This document shows positions 36,871-46,586 of a stretch of DNA of 64,000 nt, piece after piece. The translations under genes were made by a program, and so were the position numbers. The stretch is from positions 103,587 to 167,586 of the forward strand of contig NZ_NOZR01000011.1 in assembly GCF_002250655.1 (NCBI RefSeq), written 5' to 3'. Each line of letters starts with the position of its first letter. Position 1 is the stretch's first letter. The notes beneath the pieces are model-generated. The model saw nothing but the letters and a program-made list of their open reading frames with translations. It did not search any database and had not been told where the DNA came from. The stretch comes from Mycolicibacterium sphagni. GTDB lineage: Bacteria; Actinomycetota; Actinomycetes; Mycobacteriales; Mycobacteriaceae.

Positions 36871-37716
36871 TCAGCGGCCGGGCTTGCGCAGGCCGAGGCG
36901 CGTCACCGAGCGGCGGTTCGGTTGGTCGCGACGGTTCGCGCGCCGCGCCGCGCGCCGCTGTTTGGGTTCGTCGTTCCATGCCTCCGGGCGGGCGGCAACC
37001 CAGCGTTGGCTGCGGATCGTGAACGGGATGATGCACAGATAGCCCGCGATGATCAACAGCACCAGGATGTACGGGAAGAGCAGCAACGCCGCCGCCGCTG
37101 CGGCGATCAGGATCAGCAGGATAGGCGCGGCGTTGGCCGGCATCCTCACCGACTTGAGCGCCAGTGTCGGCACCCGGCTGATCAACAGCGTGGCATTGGC
37201 GGCGAACCACAAGCAGACGAACCACGGTGAGGTCCACCAGCCGTGACCGAACTGCAGCATCGCCGCGAGCGGGCCGATCACCCCGACCGCGCCGCACGGT
37301 GCGGGCATACCGGTGAAGTACTGCCGCGTGTAGGCCGGCCGGGTGTCATCGTCGAGCAGTGCGTTGAAACGGGCCAGCCGCAGCACGATGCACACGGCGT
37401 AGAGCAGAGCGAAGATCCAGCCGACCGGCGACGTTGGCAGCAACGTCACGTAGACCACCAGCGCCGGGGCGACACCGAAGTTCACCGCGTCGGCCAGCGA
37501 GTCGATCTCGGCGCCCATCCGAGACTGTGCGTCCAGGGCGCGCGCGATGCCGCCGTCGATACCGTCGAGCACTGCCGCGGCCCCGATCAACGCGAGGGCG
37601 ATGTGGGGGCGCCCGTCCAACGCGAACTTGATCGAGGTCAGCCCCGCGCAAATGGCCAACACCGTCGTCGCACTGGGCAGGATGCGCATGGCGGCCGGAC
37701 GCCCGGGTTTGATCAC
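36871..37716 (-). CDS. pssA: CDP-diacylglycerol-serine O-phosphatidyltransferase
   Basis: This 281-aa membrane enzyme makes phosphatidylserine from CDP-diacylglycerol and serine. The CDP-alcohol phosphatidyltransferase signature DGx2ARx8Gx3Dx3D appears as [20 protein letters not shown] followed by LAD. About eight TM segments follow, and the C-terminus is strongly basic ([14 protein letters not shown]). GTG 37716 overlaps the psd stop as GTGA; earlier in-frame codons lie inside psd. Its product is the substrate of Psd, encoded just upstream. Confidence 0.95.
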   Translation of the reverse strand: MIKPGRPAAMRILPSATTVLAICAGLTSIKFALDGRPHIALALIGAAAVLDGIDGGIARALDAQSRMGAEIDSLADAVNFGVAPALVVYVTLLPTSPVGWIFALLYAVCIVLRLARFNALLDDDTRPAYTRQYFTGMPAPCGAVGVIGPLAAMLQFGHGWWTSPWFVCLWFAANATLLISRVPTLALKSVRMPANAAPILLILIAAAAAALLLFPYILVLLIIAGYLCIIPFTIRSQRWVAARPEAWNDEPKQRRAARRANRRDQPNRRSVTRLGLRKPGR

Positions 37717-38408
37717 GACAGTTGCGCCAGCACCGTCTCGCCGGCCACCGCGCGTTGGCCGGGGGACACCAGCAGCGTGGCACCTTCGGGCAGATACGTG
37801 TCCAGACGGGAGCCGAACCGGATCAGCCCGTAGGTTTCGCCGATGGTCAGCGTGTCGCCTGGGTGGACGTCGCACACGATGCGCCGTGCCACCAGACCCG
37901 CGATCTGCACGGCCACCACGTCGGCGCCGCCGGGTGTGCGAATGACGATGCTGTTGCGCTCGTTGTCTGCGCTGGCAGCGGGCAGGTCGGCTGAGACGAA
38001 CTGGCCGGGTCGGTAGTGCACCGCGATCACCTCGCCGGCGACCGGTGCGCGCTGCACGTGCGCGTCAAACACCGAGAGGAAAATGCTGATCCGCGGCAGC
38101 GGCTCGGTGGACAGGCCAAGCTCAGCGGGAGGGACCGCGGTGTCCACCAGGCACACTTGACCGTCGGCCGGCGCGACGACCACACCGGGCCGGGTCGGCG
38201 GGACGCGGCGTGGGTGGCGGAAGAACGCTGCGTTGGCGCCCGCAGCGGCCAGACCCGCGGTGCGTACCCAGCGATGGCGCCTGCCCAGGGCCGCGACGGC
38301 CAGGCTGGCGCCGACGAACGGCAGACCCGCGGGGTGCATCGGTGGCACGGTCGAGCGAACTAGATCGAGGAGATGTGTTGCTTCGGACGTGCGGGGGCGT
38401 CTGGCCAT
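37713..38408 (-). CDS. psd: Phosphatidylserine decarboxylase
   Basis: This 231-aa membrane-associated pyruvoyl enzyme converts phosphatidylserine to phosphatidylethanolamine. It is of the short PSD-A type: the self-cleavage site is [12 protein letters not shown], with Ser becoming the pyruvoyl group, and [13 protein letters not shown] and YRPGQFVSA are conserved. ATG 38408 gives the same length I recall for the M. tuberculosis protein; the longer frame to 38555 lies in moeA2. It overlaps pssA and follows moeA2 by 25 bases. Confidence 0.96.
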   Translation of the reverse strand: MARRPRTSEATHLLDLVRSTVPPMHPAGLPFVGASLAVAALGRRHRWVRTAGLAAAGANAAFFRHPRRVPPTRPGVVVAPADGQVCLVDTAVPPAELGLSTEPLPRISIFLSVFDAHVQRAPVAGEVIAVHYRPGQFVSADLPAASADNERNSIVIRTPGGADVVAVQIAGLVARRIVCDVHPGDTLTIGETYGLIRFGSRLDTYLPEGATLLVSPGQRAVAGETVLAQLS

Positions 38409-38433
38409 CGGCGACGATTCTAACCGCGCCGGG

Positions 38434-39687
38434 CTACGACAGGTCCCATAGCTGCACCTGTTCGCCAGCGGACATCTCGGTGACATCTTCGGCGATCTCC
38501 AGCAGGCAGTTCGCCGACGCCAGCCAGCGCAGATGATGAGACGCCGGCGGCCCATAGGTGGTCACCGTGCCCGCCGCCGCGTCGTACACACCGCGTCGGA
38601 ATTGGCGCCTGCCCTTCGGCGAGGTCAGGTTGTCGGCCAGCACAGCCGTGCGCCGTGGCCGGTGCGGGTGCGGCAGACCCATCGCCGTGCGCAGGGCCGG
38701 GCGGACGAACACCTCGAAGGACACCAGCGCGCTCACCGGATTTCCCGGCAGCGTGACAATCGGACATCCCAGGCCCGATGTCGTCGGCCCGGCGGTTCCG
38801 GCGAGCCGTCCCGCACCCTGCGGCATGCCCGGTTGCATGGCGACCTTCACGAACTCCACGCCGCCACCGGACCCGCTGGGCCGGCTACCTTCGGCCGTGC
38901 CGAAGGCATCCTTGACCACCTCGTAGGCGCCGGCACTCACCCCGCCGGTGGTGATGATCAGATCGGCTTGGCCGGCATATCCGTCGAGCACGGTGCTGAA
39001 CTGGGCCACGTCATCGCTCGACGTGGGTGTGGCCACCACCTCGGCGCCGGCCTCGCGCACCGCGGCGGCCAGCATGATGGCGTTGGACTCGTAGATCTGG
39101 CCCGGCTGGAGCTCGGTGCCGGCCGACACCAATTCGGTACCCGTCGACATCACCAGCACGCGTTGGCGGGGCCGCACCGTCAGCGAGCCGAGGCCCAGGG
39201 CGGCGGCCAAGCCGAGCGCGGCCGGGGTGACGAGATGCCCGGTCCGCAGCACCGTGGTCCCCGCGGTCACGTCCTCGCCGGCGCGGCGGATGTGCTGGCC
39301 GGCTTTGGCGGCCGTGCGGATCTCGACGGTGTCGACGCCGCCGTCGGTGGCCTCGACCGGCACCACCGCTGTCGCACCTGACGGCAGCGGTGCCCCGGTC
39401 ATGATCCGGTGCGCAGTGCCCGCCGCCAGCGTCAGCGGGTCGGTGCGCCCGGCCGGAATATCTTCGGCGACAGGCAGTTTCACCGGGTTAGCGTCGGCCC
39501 CCGCGACGTCTTCGGCGTGCACCGCGTAGCCGTCCATCGCCGAGTTGTCGAACACCGGCAGCGAGAGCGGGGCTGCCACGTCGTCGGCCAGCACCAGCCC
39601 TTCGGCCTCGGCGAGGCCGACCGTCACCGCCGCGCGTGGCGTGATGAGGTCGGCGACGACGCGCTGGTGTTCCTCGACGGTGCGCAT
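38434..39687 (-). CDS. moeA2: Molybdopterin molybdenumtransferase MoeA
   Basis: This 417-aa enzyme inserts molybdate into adenylated molybdopterin. The N-terminal [15 protein letters not shown] is typical. Active-site segments are [31 protein letters not shown] and the C-terminal [19 protein letters not shown] 39687 overlaps the SDR stop as ATGA. By position between psd and an SDR it matches MoeA2 (Rv0438c). No other cofactor gene is adjacent. Confidence 0.93.
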   Translation of the reverse strand: MRTVEEHQRVVADLITPRAAVTVGLAEAEGLVLADDVAAPLSLPVFDNSAMDGYAVHAEDVAGADANPVKLPVAEDIPAGRTDPLTLAAGTAHRIMTGAPLPSGATAVVPVEATDGGVDTVEIRTAAKAGQHIRRAGEDVTAGTTVLRTGHLVTPAALGLAAALGLGSLTVRPRQRVLVMSTGTELVSAGTELQPGQIYESNAIMLAAAVREAGAEVVATPTSSDDVAQFSTVLDGYAGQADLIITTGGVSAGAYEVVKDAFGTAEGSRPSGSGGGVEFVKVAMQPGMPQGAGRLAGTAGPTTSGLGCPIVTLPGNPVSALVSFEVFVRPALRTAMGLPHPHRPRRTAVLADNLTSPKGRRQFRRGVYDAAAGTVTTYGPPASHHLRWLASANCLLEIAEDVTEMSAGEQVQLWDLS

Positions 39688-40607
39688 CAGACCGGGAAGC
39701 TCACGCCGGTCAGCTCCTCGGACACCGTCCACAGCCGCTGCTGGAGCTCGCGGTCGTGGGATTGGGCGCTGGATTGCACCAGCTTCGGGTTGCCCCGCTG
39801 CTCACCGAAACCGTCCGGGCCGTAATACTGCCCACCGCGGACGTCGGGATCGGTCGCCGCGCGAAGCGTCGGTAGCGCGCCGGCCGCCGCGCTCTGGAAG
39901 AGCAGCGGACCGACGATGCGGTAGGCGGGGTGGAAGATCGCCGGGACATTGCGGGCCAGCTCGGTGTACGACCCGCCCGGGTGGGCGGCCACCGCGATCG
40001 TGTCGGTGTCGGCGGCGGCCAACCGGCGCTGCAGTTCGTAGGTGAACAACAGGTTGGCCAGCTTGGACTGACCGTAGGCGGCGATGCGGCTGTAGCGGCG
40101 TTCCCACTGCAGGTCGTCGAAGTGGATGTCGGCCAGCAGCCGGTGACCCAGGCTGCTGATGTTCACCACCCGCGAGCCGGGCACCGGCAGCAGGGTGTCC
40201 AGCAGCAGGCCGGTGAAGGCGAAGTGGCCGAGGTGGTTGGTGCCGAATTGCAGCTCGAAGCCGTCCTTCGTGGTCTCCTTCGGAGTCCACATCACCCCGG
40301 CGTTGTTGATCAGCAGATCGATCCGCGGGTGTGCCGTGCGTAGGGCGTCGGCGGCGGCGCGCACCGAGTCCAGCGACGTCAGGTCAAGCTGCTTGACGGT
40401 GACGTCGGCGCCGGGGTTGGCCGCCAGGATCGTGTCGCGGGCGGCGCCGCCCTTGTCGAGGTTGCGCACCGCCATCACGACTCGGGCGCCGCGGGCGGCG
40501 AGCACCGCCGCGGCCTCGTAGCCGATACCGGAGTTGGCGCCGGTGATGACGGCGACGCGCCCGTCCTGTGCCGGGACGTTGCCCGAAGTCCAATTGCTGC
40601 CGCTCAT
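39687..40607 (-). CDS. Short-chain dehydrogenase/reductase (Rv0439c-like)
   Basis: This 306-aa NAD(P)-dependent oxidoreductase has an N-terminal cofactor motif VITGANSGIGYEAAAVL, LINNAGVMWTP, the active-site Ser in VVNISSLGHRL and the YxxxK pair in IAAYGQSKLANLLF. It belongs to the retinol-dehydrogenase-like SDRs. It is closely similar in layout and length to the second SDR at 45575-46483. The stop overlaps the moeA2 start by 4 bases, so the two are translationally coupled. Substrate unknown. Confidence 0.9.
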   Translation of the reverse strand: MSGSNWTSGNVPAQDGRVAVITGANSGIGYEAAAVLAARGARVVMAVRNLDKGGAARDTILAANPGADVTVKQLDLTSLDSVRAAADALRTAHPRIDLLINNAGVMWTPKETTKDGFELQFGTNHLGHFAFTGLLLDTLLPVPGSRVVNISSLGHRLLADIHFDDLQWERRYSRIAAYGQSKLANLLFTYELQRRLAAADTDTIAVAAHPGGSYTELARNVPAIFHPAYRIVGPLLFQSAAAGALPTLRAATDPDVRGGQYYGPDGFGEQRGNPKLVQSSAQSHDRELQQRLWTVSEELTGVSFPV

Positions 40608-40665
40608 GGCACGACCATACGTCGGCCCAAGTTGCAGACGAGCGGTGGCCGTTTACTGTCGCGGT

Positions 40666-41472
40666 ATGGCTATCGGTGGGGTCCTCTTCGACATCGATGG
40701 CGTCTTGGTGACCTCGTGGACGGCGATCCCCGGCGCGGCCGAGGCGCTGGCGTTGCTGGCTGATCACCAGATCGCGCGGTCCTATCTGACCAACACCACC
40801 ACCCGTACTCGCCAGCAGATCGCGGCAGCACTGTCGGATGCCGGGATCGATGTGCGGCCCGACGAGGTGGTCACCGCCGCCGCGCTGACCGCGGACTATG
40901 TGCGCGCCAACTATCCCGACGCGCGGTGCTTTCTGGTCAACAACGGCGACATCACCGACGACATGCCGGGCATCGACATCGTCGACTCCACCGACTACGA
41001 CGACGGCGTCGATCCGGACGTCATTCTGCTCGGCGGCGCCGGACCCGAGTACAGCCACCGGACGCTGAGCCGCGTCTACGAGTGGATGGCGCAGGGTGTG
41101 CCGGTGGTCGCCATGCACCGCAGCACGGCGTGGACCACCACCGAGGGTCTGCGAATCGACACCGGGATGTATCTGATCGGCATGGAGGAGACGTCCGGCC
41201 GCAAGGCCACTGCCGTCGGCAAGCCGGCCCCGGCGGGGTTCCTGGCCTCGGCCGCCCGACTCGGGGTCGACCCCGACGAGATGTACATGGTCGGCGACGA
41301 CCTCAACAACGACGTGCTGGCAGCCCAGGTGGTCGGCATGACAGGCGTGTTGGTGCGCACCGGCAAGTTCCGCCAGGACACCTTGGACCGTTGGGCCACT
41401 GACGAATTCGCGATGCAGCCCAATCACGTGATCGATTCGGTCGCTGATTTGCCGAGATTGCTCGGGTTCTGA
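40666..41472 (+). CDS. HAD-IIA family hydrolase
   Basis: This 268-aa haloacid-dehalogenase-type phosphatase of subclass IIA (NagD/LHPP-like) has the nucleophile motif GVLFDIDGVLVTSW, motif II in YLTNTTTRTRQQ, the Lys of VGKPAPAGFLASA and the metal motif MYMVGDDLNNDVLAAQ. ATG 40666 is the first start after the divergent SDR. It probably dephosphorylates a small metabolite. The cap domain is of the C2 type by length. Confidence 0.9.
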   Translation: MAIGGVLFDIDGVLVTSWTAIPGAAEALALLADHQIARSYLTNTTTRTRQQIAAALSDAGIDVRPDEVVTAAALTADYVRANYPDARCFLVNNGDITDDMPGIDIVDSTDYDDGVDPDVILLGGAGPEYSHRTLSRVYEWMAQGVPVVAMHRSTAWTTTEGLRIDTGMYLIGMEETSGRKATAVGKPAPAGFLASAARLGVDPDEMYMVGDDLNNDVLAAQVVGMTGVLVRTGKFRQDTLDRWATDEFAMQPNHVIDSVADLPRLLGF

Positions 41473-41547
41473 AGTGGCGGGCAGGAGCGAAGCGATCCGG
41501 GAAGACTCCAGCGATGACTTTCCCCGGCGACCGGGGTCTGTCTAGGT

Positions 41548-42027
41548 ATGACTGAAATTCTGATAGTGAATGCCACGGTCGATGCGCCCGCAGCGGCGGT
41601 GTTCGGCGTGCTGGCCGACCCGAGCACCCACAAGGACATCGACGGCACCGGCTGGGTACGCGAGCCGATCGACGGGCCGCGGCCGCTGAGCGCGCCCGGG
41701 CAGGTCTTTCGTGTCGCCATGTATCACGACGGCCATCCCGACAAGCACTACGAGATGGCCAACCAGGTCGTCGATCTGGAACCCGACCGCGTCATCGCCT
41801 GGGCGCCTGGCGGACTGGCCGAGGACGGCAGCCTGGAACTAGGCGGCTGGACGTGGCGCTACGACCTCGAACCGCTGGGTCCTCAGCAGACCCGCGTGAC
41901 GCTGACCTATGACTGGTCGAAGGTTCCGGCGGAGGTCCGGGAGAACATCATGTTCCCGCCGTTCCCCGTCTCGCATCTGGACAATTCGCTGGCGAATCTG
42001 GCGAGGTTGGCCGTCGTCAGGACCTGA
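41548..42027 (+). CDS. SRPBCC-family protein
   Basis: This 159-aa helix-grip protein starts at ATG 41548 with ILIVNATVDAPAAAVFGVLA, then DPSTHKDIDGTGW, VVDLEPDRVIAWAPGG and WTWRYDLEPL, all strand-like elements of the fold, and ends in a C-terminal helix. It is a distinct relative of the SRPBCC protein at 34243. Its 3' end overlaps the convergent amidohydrolase gene by 11 bases. Ligand unknown. Confidence 0.85.
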   Translation: MTEILIVNATVDAPAAAVFGVLADPSTHKDIDGTGWVREPIDGPRPLSAPGQVFRVAMYHDGHPDKHYEMANQVVDLEPDRVIAWAPGGLAEDGSLELGGWTWRYDLEPLGPQQTRVTLTYDWSKVPAEVRENIMFPPFPVSHLDNSLANLARLAVVRT

Positions 42028-43267
42028 GCTCGTTCGGCTGCAGCCAGGTCAGCGCCGCAGTCGTCATGGCCTGCACGCCAGTGGTCAATGTCGGCTCGAT
42101 CGCCGGCGCGAATTCGGGGGAGTGGTTCATCGGCGGCAGTTGCCCACGGCTCAGTGCCTCGTTGAACACGTCGAGTGGCACGCCGCCCCAGAACCAGAAC
42201 ACCGTTGGCACGCCGAGGCTGTCGCCGAAGACGCCGACGTCCTCGCTGGCTGCCAGCGGCGGCAATGGCATGAGCCGGGACGCGCCGAATTCACGCTCGA
42301 ACGCGGCCACTGTCTGGGCCGTCGCCGCGGGGTCGCTGATCAACACCGGTGCGCTGACATTCCAGTCGAAGCGTGGAGGCTGCGGGCTGTTACTGGCCGC
42401 CGCCTCGGCAGTGACGATGCGCTCGATAGCTGCTTTGACCTGGGCGCGGACCTCCGGTGTATAGCTGCGGGTGTTGATGCCGAGCTCGGCGGTCGCCGGG
42501 ATGATGTTCTCCTTGGTGCCGGCCTGCAGCCGCCCGACGGTCACGACGGCCTGTTGGCCCGAGGGGACTTCGCGGGACACGATGCTCTGTAACCGCACCA
42601 CTGTGGCCGCCGCCATCAGGACGGGGTCGACGGTGTTCTCAGGCTGCGACCCGTGGCCGCCGCGGCCGAACAGCGTGACCTGTACCGAGTCGGTCGCGGC
42701 CATGACCGGTCCCTGACCGTGCCCAATCATCCCCGCGGGCAGTGGCCCGACGTGCTGGCCGAGGACGATGCTCGGACGAGGGAAACGTTCGAACAGTCCG
42801 TCGTCGATCATGGCCTGGGCGCCGCTGGCTAGCTCCTCGGCGGGCTGGAACACCGCGACGACCGTGCCCGCCCAGCGTTCGCGGAGCCTGGACAGTTCGC
42901 CCACCGCCCCGACCAAGGCGGCGACGTGCATGTCGTGACCGCACGCGTGGGCTACGGGCAACGACTTACCGGTCTGGTCGACGACCACTTTGGTGCTGGC
43001 GTACGGCAGGCCCGTGTTCTCGGCCACCGGCAACGCGTCCATGTCGGCACGCAACATGATCACCGGACCGTCGCCGTTGCGTAAGACAGCCACCACTCCG
43101 GTCCCGCCGACATGCTGCGTGACCTCGCAGCCGGTGCCGGCGAGGGCGTCGACGATGCGCGCGGCTGTCTGATGTTCCGCGAAGGACAGCTCCGGGTCGG
43201 AGTGCAGCTGCCGATACAGGTCCGCGAGGGCGTCGGTGGTCTTGGCTTCGAGTTCGACGGTCGTCAC
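42017..43267 (-). CDS. M20-family amidohydrolase
   Basis: This 416-aa metal-dependent amidohydrolase of the peptidase M20D group (hippurate hydrolase and N-acyl-amino-acid hydrolase-like) has its metal ligands in RADMDALPV, HACGHDMHVAALVG (Cys and two His), FQPAEELASGAQAMI (Glu pair) and GQHVGPLP. The dimerisation domain starts at GRGGHGSQPENTVDP. It probably cleaves N-acylated amino acids. Start at 43267. It lies 29 bases downstream of the helicase on the same strand. Confidence 0.9.
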   Translation of the reverse strand: MTTVELEAKTTDALADLYRQLHSDPELSFAEHQTAARIVDALAGTGCEVTQHVGGTGVVAVLRNGDGPVIMLRADMDALPVAENTGLPYASTKVVVDQTGKSLPVAHACGHDMHVAALVGAVGELSRLRERWAGTVVAVFQPAEELASGAQAMIDDGLFERFPRPSIVLGQHVGPLPAGMIGHGQGPVMAATDSVQVTLFGRGGHGSQPENTVDPVLMAAATVVRLQSIVSREVPSGQQAVVTVGRLQAGTKENIIPATAELGINTRSYTPEVRAQVKAAIERIVTAEAAASNSPQPPRFDWNVSAPVLISDPAATAQTVAAFEREFGASRLMPLPPLAASEDVGVFGDSLGVPTVFWFWGGVPLDVFNEALSRGQLPPMNHSPEFAPAIEPTLTTGVQAMTTAALTWLQPNELRS

Positions 43268-43296
43268 ACGCGGGGACGTTACTCGCGAAGGTCGGC

Positions 43297-44994
43297 TCAG
43301 CTCTCGCGCGACAACTTTCGCACCGCTTCGATACGCGCCTTGAGCTGATCGCTGGTGGCCGCCGCCACCGGCGGGCCGCCGCAGACCCGCCGCAGTTCGT
43401 TGTGGATCTGCCCGTGCGTCTTGCCGGTGCGGTGATGGGCCAGGGACACCAGAGTGTTGAGTTCGCTTCGCAGATCCCGCAGCTGGCCATGGGTGGTCAG
43501 CCTGGGCGTCTCGCCGCTGGCGGTCCGTTTGCTGATCTGGTCTTCTTGCCTGCGCCGCAACAGATCTCGCATCGATTCGGCATCAAGCAGCCCGGGGATG
43601 CCGAGGTAGTCGGCCTCCTCGTCGCTGCCGGCAGGCGTCGCCGTGCCGAACGAGGATCCGTCGAAGATGACCTGATCCAATTCGGCGTCGGCGCCGAGGT
43701 ACTCGATCTTGTTGTCGCTGTCGTCGGGCCCGTCGCGGTTCTGTTTGGCCAGCTCGGCCTCGAGCGGATCGTCGTCGAAGTTCTCCCGGTGCGGCTTGCC
43801 GAGCACGTGATTGCGCTGGGCTTCCATCTCGCTGGCGAGTAGCAGCAGGTTGGGCACCGACGGCAAGAAAATGCACGCGGTCTCGCCGGGGCGCCGGGAG
43901 CGCACGAACCGGCCGATCGCCTGGGCGAAGAACAACGGCGTCGATGCGCTGGTGGCATAGACCCCGACCGCCAGCCGTGGCACGTCGACGCCTTCGGACA
44001 CCATGCGCACGGCCACCAGCCAGCGCGAGGTACTCGCCGAGAATTGCGAGATGCGCTCCGAGGCGCCCTTGTCGTCGGACAGCACCACGGTGGGGGCCTC
44101 GCCGGTGATCTTCACCAGCAGATCGGCGTAGGCGCGGGCAGCGGTCTGATCGGAGGCGATGATCATGCCGCCGGCGTCGGGCACGTGTTCGCGAAGGCCA
44201 CGCAGCCGAATATCAGCCGCGGCGATCACTGCGGGCATCCACTCGCCGGCCGGGTTGAGTGCGGTCTTCCACGCCCGCGCGGTCTGCTCAGCGGTCAGCG
44301 GCTCACCGAGGCGGGCGGCGTGTTCCTCGCCGGCACTGTCGCGCCAGCGGGCCTCGCCGGAGTAGGCCATGAACATGACCGGCCGCACGACGCCGTCGGC
44401 GAGTGCGTCGGAGTAGCCATAGGTGTGGTCGGCCTGCGAGCGGGCGAAGCCGTCGGGCCCGGTCTCGTAGGTGACGAACGGGATCGGGCTGTCGTCGCTG
44501 CGGAACGGTGTCCCGGTCAGCGCCAGCCGCCGCGTCGCGTCGTTGAAAGCCTCCCGGATGGCGTCGCCCCACGTCTTGGCGTCGCCGCCGTGGTGGATCT
44601 CGTCGAATACGACGAGCGTCTTGCGGTTCTCGGTGCGCACCCGGTGCCGGGTGGGGTGGCTGGCGACCTGGGCGTAGGTGACCACGACGCCGTGGTACTC
44701 CGCGGAGTTCTGAGCGTTGGAGTTGGAGAACTTCGGATCCAGGGAGATGCCGTGCCGGGCGGCGGCCTGCGCCCACTGGACCTTGAGGTGCTCGGTGGGG
44801 ACGACGATCGTGATGGCTTCGACGGTGCCCTCGGCGAGAAGTTCGGCGACGATCCGCAGAGCGAACGTGGTTTTACCGGCGCCTGGGGTCGCGACTGCGA
44901 GAAAATCCCGAGGAGCGTCCGATAGATACTTCACCAACGCCCGTCGCTGCCAGCCCCGCAATGCCTGGGTGCTGGGCGCATCAACTGCCCGCAC
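43297..44994 (-). CDS. SF2 DEAD/DEAH-type helicase
   Basis: This 565-aa DNA/RNA helicase-like ATPase of superfamily 2 has the Q-like LRGWQRRALVKYL, Walker A AVATPGAGKTTFALR, Walker B VVFDEIHHGGD (DEIH), motif III ALTGTPFRSDDSP and motif VI AIGRFVRSRRPGET. The C-terminal ~120 residues hold a helical domain (LRDLRSELNTLVSLAHH). It resembles type III restriction or ComFA-like helicases, but no methylase or nuclease gene is adjacent. The start is near 44994. Confidence 0.88.
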   Translation of the reverse strand: MRAVDAPSTQALRGWQRRALVKYLSDAPRDFLAVATPGAGKTTFALRIVAELLAEGTVEAITIVVPTEHLKVQWAQAAARHGISLDPKFSNSNAQNSAEYHGVVVTYAQVASHPTRHRVRTENRKTLVVFDEIHHGGDAKTWGDAIREAFNDATRRLALTGTPFRSDDSPIPFVTYETGPDGFARSQADHTYGYSDALADGVVRPVMFMAYSGEARWRDSAGEEHAARLGEPLTAEQTARAWKTALNPAGEWMPAVIAAADIRLRGLREHVPDAGGMIIASDQTAARAYADLLVKITGEAPTVVLSDDKGASERISQFSASTSRWLVAVRMVSEGVDVPRLAVGVYATSASTPLFFAQAIGRFVRSRRPGETACIFLPSVPNLLLLASEMEAQRNHVLGKPHRENFDDDPLEAELAKQNRDGPDDSDNKIEYLGADAELDQVIFDGSSFGTATPAGSDEEADYLGIPGLLDAESMRDLLRRRQEDQISKRTASGETPRLTTHGQLRDLRSELNTLVSLAHHRTGKTHGQIHNELRRVCGGPPVAAATSDQLKARIEAVRKLSRES

Positions 44995-45038
44995 CCCTGG
45001 GACTCCTCTCCGGTCGAGAAGAACCTTAGCGCAACGGA

Positions 45039-45557
45039 TTACGGATACGCATCTTTGATGTCGGGCGGTTCGGGGAAGAAGTTGTCATTGCGTTCGAAGA
45101 ACTCGCGACGCTCCTCGTCGGTCATCTCACCGAGCTTCGGCAGGCCCTCGAAATAGAAGTCCCGCGGCGCACCGGGAGTGAACAGCATCAGCAGCGACGC
45201 CGGCTCGTCGGTCACGTTGCCGAAGCCGTGCACGCCACCCGGCGGGACGTAGAGATAGTCGCCTTGCTCGCCTACCGTCCAGTCGCGTCCGTCGTAGAGC
45301 CGGATCCGTCCGGACAGGATGAAGAAGGACTCCGACATGGCCTTGTGGAAATGGGGTCCCGGACCGCCGGCCTGTGGGCCGAGGTCCACGCGGTAGAGGC
45401 CGAAGTCGCCACCGGTGGACTGCTCGGTGGCCAGGTAGCTGTACTTGACCCGCCACGTCTCGAAGTCGGCTGGGGTGTCGCCCCTGCGCAGGGCGGCGCT
45501 GACCTCGCCGTCACCGTCGTAGCGCGGCGGGGGATACGGCGGTACGTGGAGTGACAT
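45039..45557 (-). CDS. Cupin-domain protein
   Basis: This 172-aa protein has a single cupin fold. Motif 1 is GPGPHFHKAMSESFFILSG, with two His and a Glu for metal binding, and motif 2 is YVPPGGVHGFGN with the third His. ATG 45557 was taken as the start; the frame opens earlier at 45623 inside the region between genes. It could be a dioxygenase or sensor. It lies 17 bases downstream of the SDR gene and may be co-transcribed with it under TetR control. Confidence 0.85.
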   Translation of the reverse strand: MSLHVPPYPPPRYDGDGEVSAALRRGDTPADFETWRVKYSYLATEQSTGGDFGLYRVDLGPQAGGPGPHFHKAMSESFFILSGRIRLYDGRDWTVGEQGDYLYVPPGGVHGFGNVTDEPASLLMLFTPGAPRDFYFEGLPKLGEMTDEERREFFERNDNFFPEPPDIKDAYP

Positions 45558-45574
45558 CGCCCCCAGTCTGCACG

Positions 45575-46483
45575 TCAGTCGAGCGGGTACACCACACCTG
45601 TCAGCGCTTCGGACACCGCCCATAACCGTCGTTGCACACCGGTGTCGTAGGAGCGCTTGTTGGAGGAGACGAGCTTCGGGTAGCCCCGCAGCTGGAGGAA
45701 TCCGCCGGGTCCGTAGTACTGGCCGCCCCGGACTGTGGGGTCGGCCGCGGCGCGCAACGTGGGTAGGGCGCCCATTTCGGTGCTCTGCTCCAGCAGCGGC
45801 GCGATCCGTCGGACGGCTCCGGGGGCGTAGCGCCCGAGTTCGGAGCTGGATGCGCCGGGGTGGGCTGCGACCGCGATGGTGCCCGTTCCGGCCAGTCGGC
45901 GCTGCAATTCGTAGGTGAACAGCAGGTTGGCGAGCTTGGACTGCCCGTACGCGCCCGCGCGGCTGTAGCTGCGCTCGGACTGCAGGTCGTCGAACCGGAT
46001 GCCGCCGAATCGGTGGCCGTTGCTGCTGACGGTCACGACTCGCGAGCCGGGGCTGGCAAGCAGGCGATCAATAAGCAGGCCGGTCAGCGCGAAGTGCCCC
46101 AGGTGATTGGTGCCGAACTGCAGCTCGAAGCCGTCCTTGGTGGTCTCCTTCGGCGTCATCATCACGCCCGCGTTGTTGATGAGCAGATCGATTCGGTCGT
46201 GGCCGGCGCGCAGCTGGCCGGCGGCCGCCCGGACGGAGTCCAGCGAGGTGAGGTCGAGTTCCTGCACGCTGACGTCGGCACCGGGGTATCGCCTACCGAT
46301 GAGATCGGCGGCGGCCTTGCCCTTGTCGAGGTTGCGCACGGCGATGACTACATGCGCGCCCTTGGCGGCGAGCGCGCGGGCGGTTTCGTAGCCGAGGCCG
46401 GTGTTGGCGCCGGTGATGACGGCCGTGCGGCCGGTCTGGTCCGGAATGTCGGCTGTGGTCCAGTTGGGCGTCTGATCAGGCAC
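45575..46483 (-). CDS. Short-chain dehydrogenase/reductase
   Basis: This 302-aa SDR has the cofactor motif VITGANTGLGYETARAL, LINNAGVMMTPKE, VVTVSSNGH with the catalytic Ser, and AGAYGQSKLANLLFTYEL with YxxxK. GTG 46483 is preceded by GAGGAG at 7 bases. It is a paralogue of the SDR at 39687-40607. It diverges from a TetR gene, and two operator-like repeats lie between them, so it is the likely regulated target. Confidence 0.9.
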   Translation of the reverse strand: MPDQTPNWTTADIPDQTGRTAVITGANTGLGYETARALAAKGAHVVIAVRNLDKGKAAADLIGRRYPGADVSVQELDLTSLDSVRAAAGQLRAGHDRIDLLINNAGVMMTPKETTKDGFELQFGTNHLGHFALTGLLIDRLLASPGSRVVTVSSNGHRFGGIRFDDLQSERSYSRAGAYGQSKLANLLFTYELQRRLAGTGTIAVAAHPGASSSELGRYAPGAVRRIAPLLEQSTEMGALPTLRAAADPTVRGGQYYGPGGFLQLRGYPKLVSSNKRSYDTGVQRRLWAVSEALTGVVYPLD

Positions 46484-46512
46484 AGCGGTTCTCCTCGTTT
46501 AAACTCGATAAA

Positions 46513-46528
46513 CGGAGCGCGCGCCCCG
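46513..46528. promoter_or_regulatory. Candidate TetR operator 1
   Basis: CGGAGCGC-GCGCCCCG is an inverted repeat with 7 of 8 matching positions in the TetR/SDR intergenic region. It shares most bases with a second site 31 bases downstream at 46544-46559. It lies 30 bases from the SDR start. Confidence 0.55.
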
Positions 46529-46543
46529 GTTGCTTCGACTATA

Positions 46544-46559
46544 CGGAACGTGCGCCCCG
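46544..46559. promoter_or_regulatory. Candidate TetR operator 2
   Basis: CGGAACGT-GCGCCCCG repeats operator 1 with three base changes, all in the left half. The 31-base spacing is about three helical turns. It lies 28 bases before the proposed TetR start, just after a TATACG sequence that could be the TetR -10 box, so it suits autorepression. Confidence 0.5.
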
Positions 46560-46586
46560 CTTTGTCAACGCGTGAGGGGTGATGAG

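Noticed and set aside
36756..37230. Plus-strand frame through the ATPase and pssA region
   Set aside because: It spans two well-supported minus-strand genes and shows no family motif.
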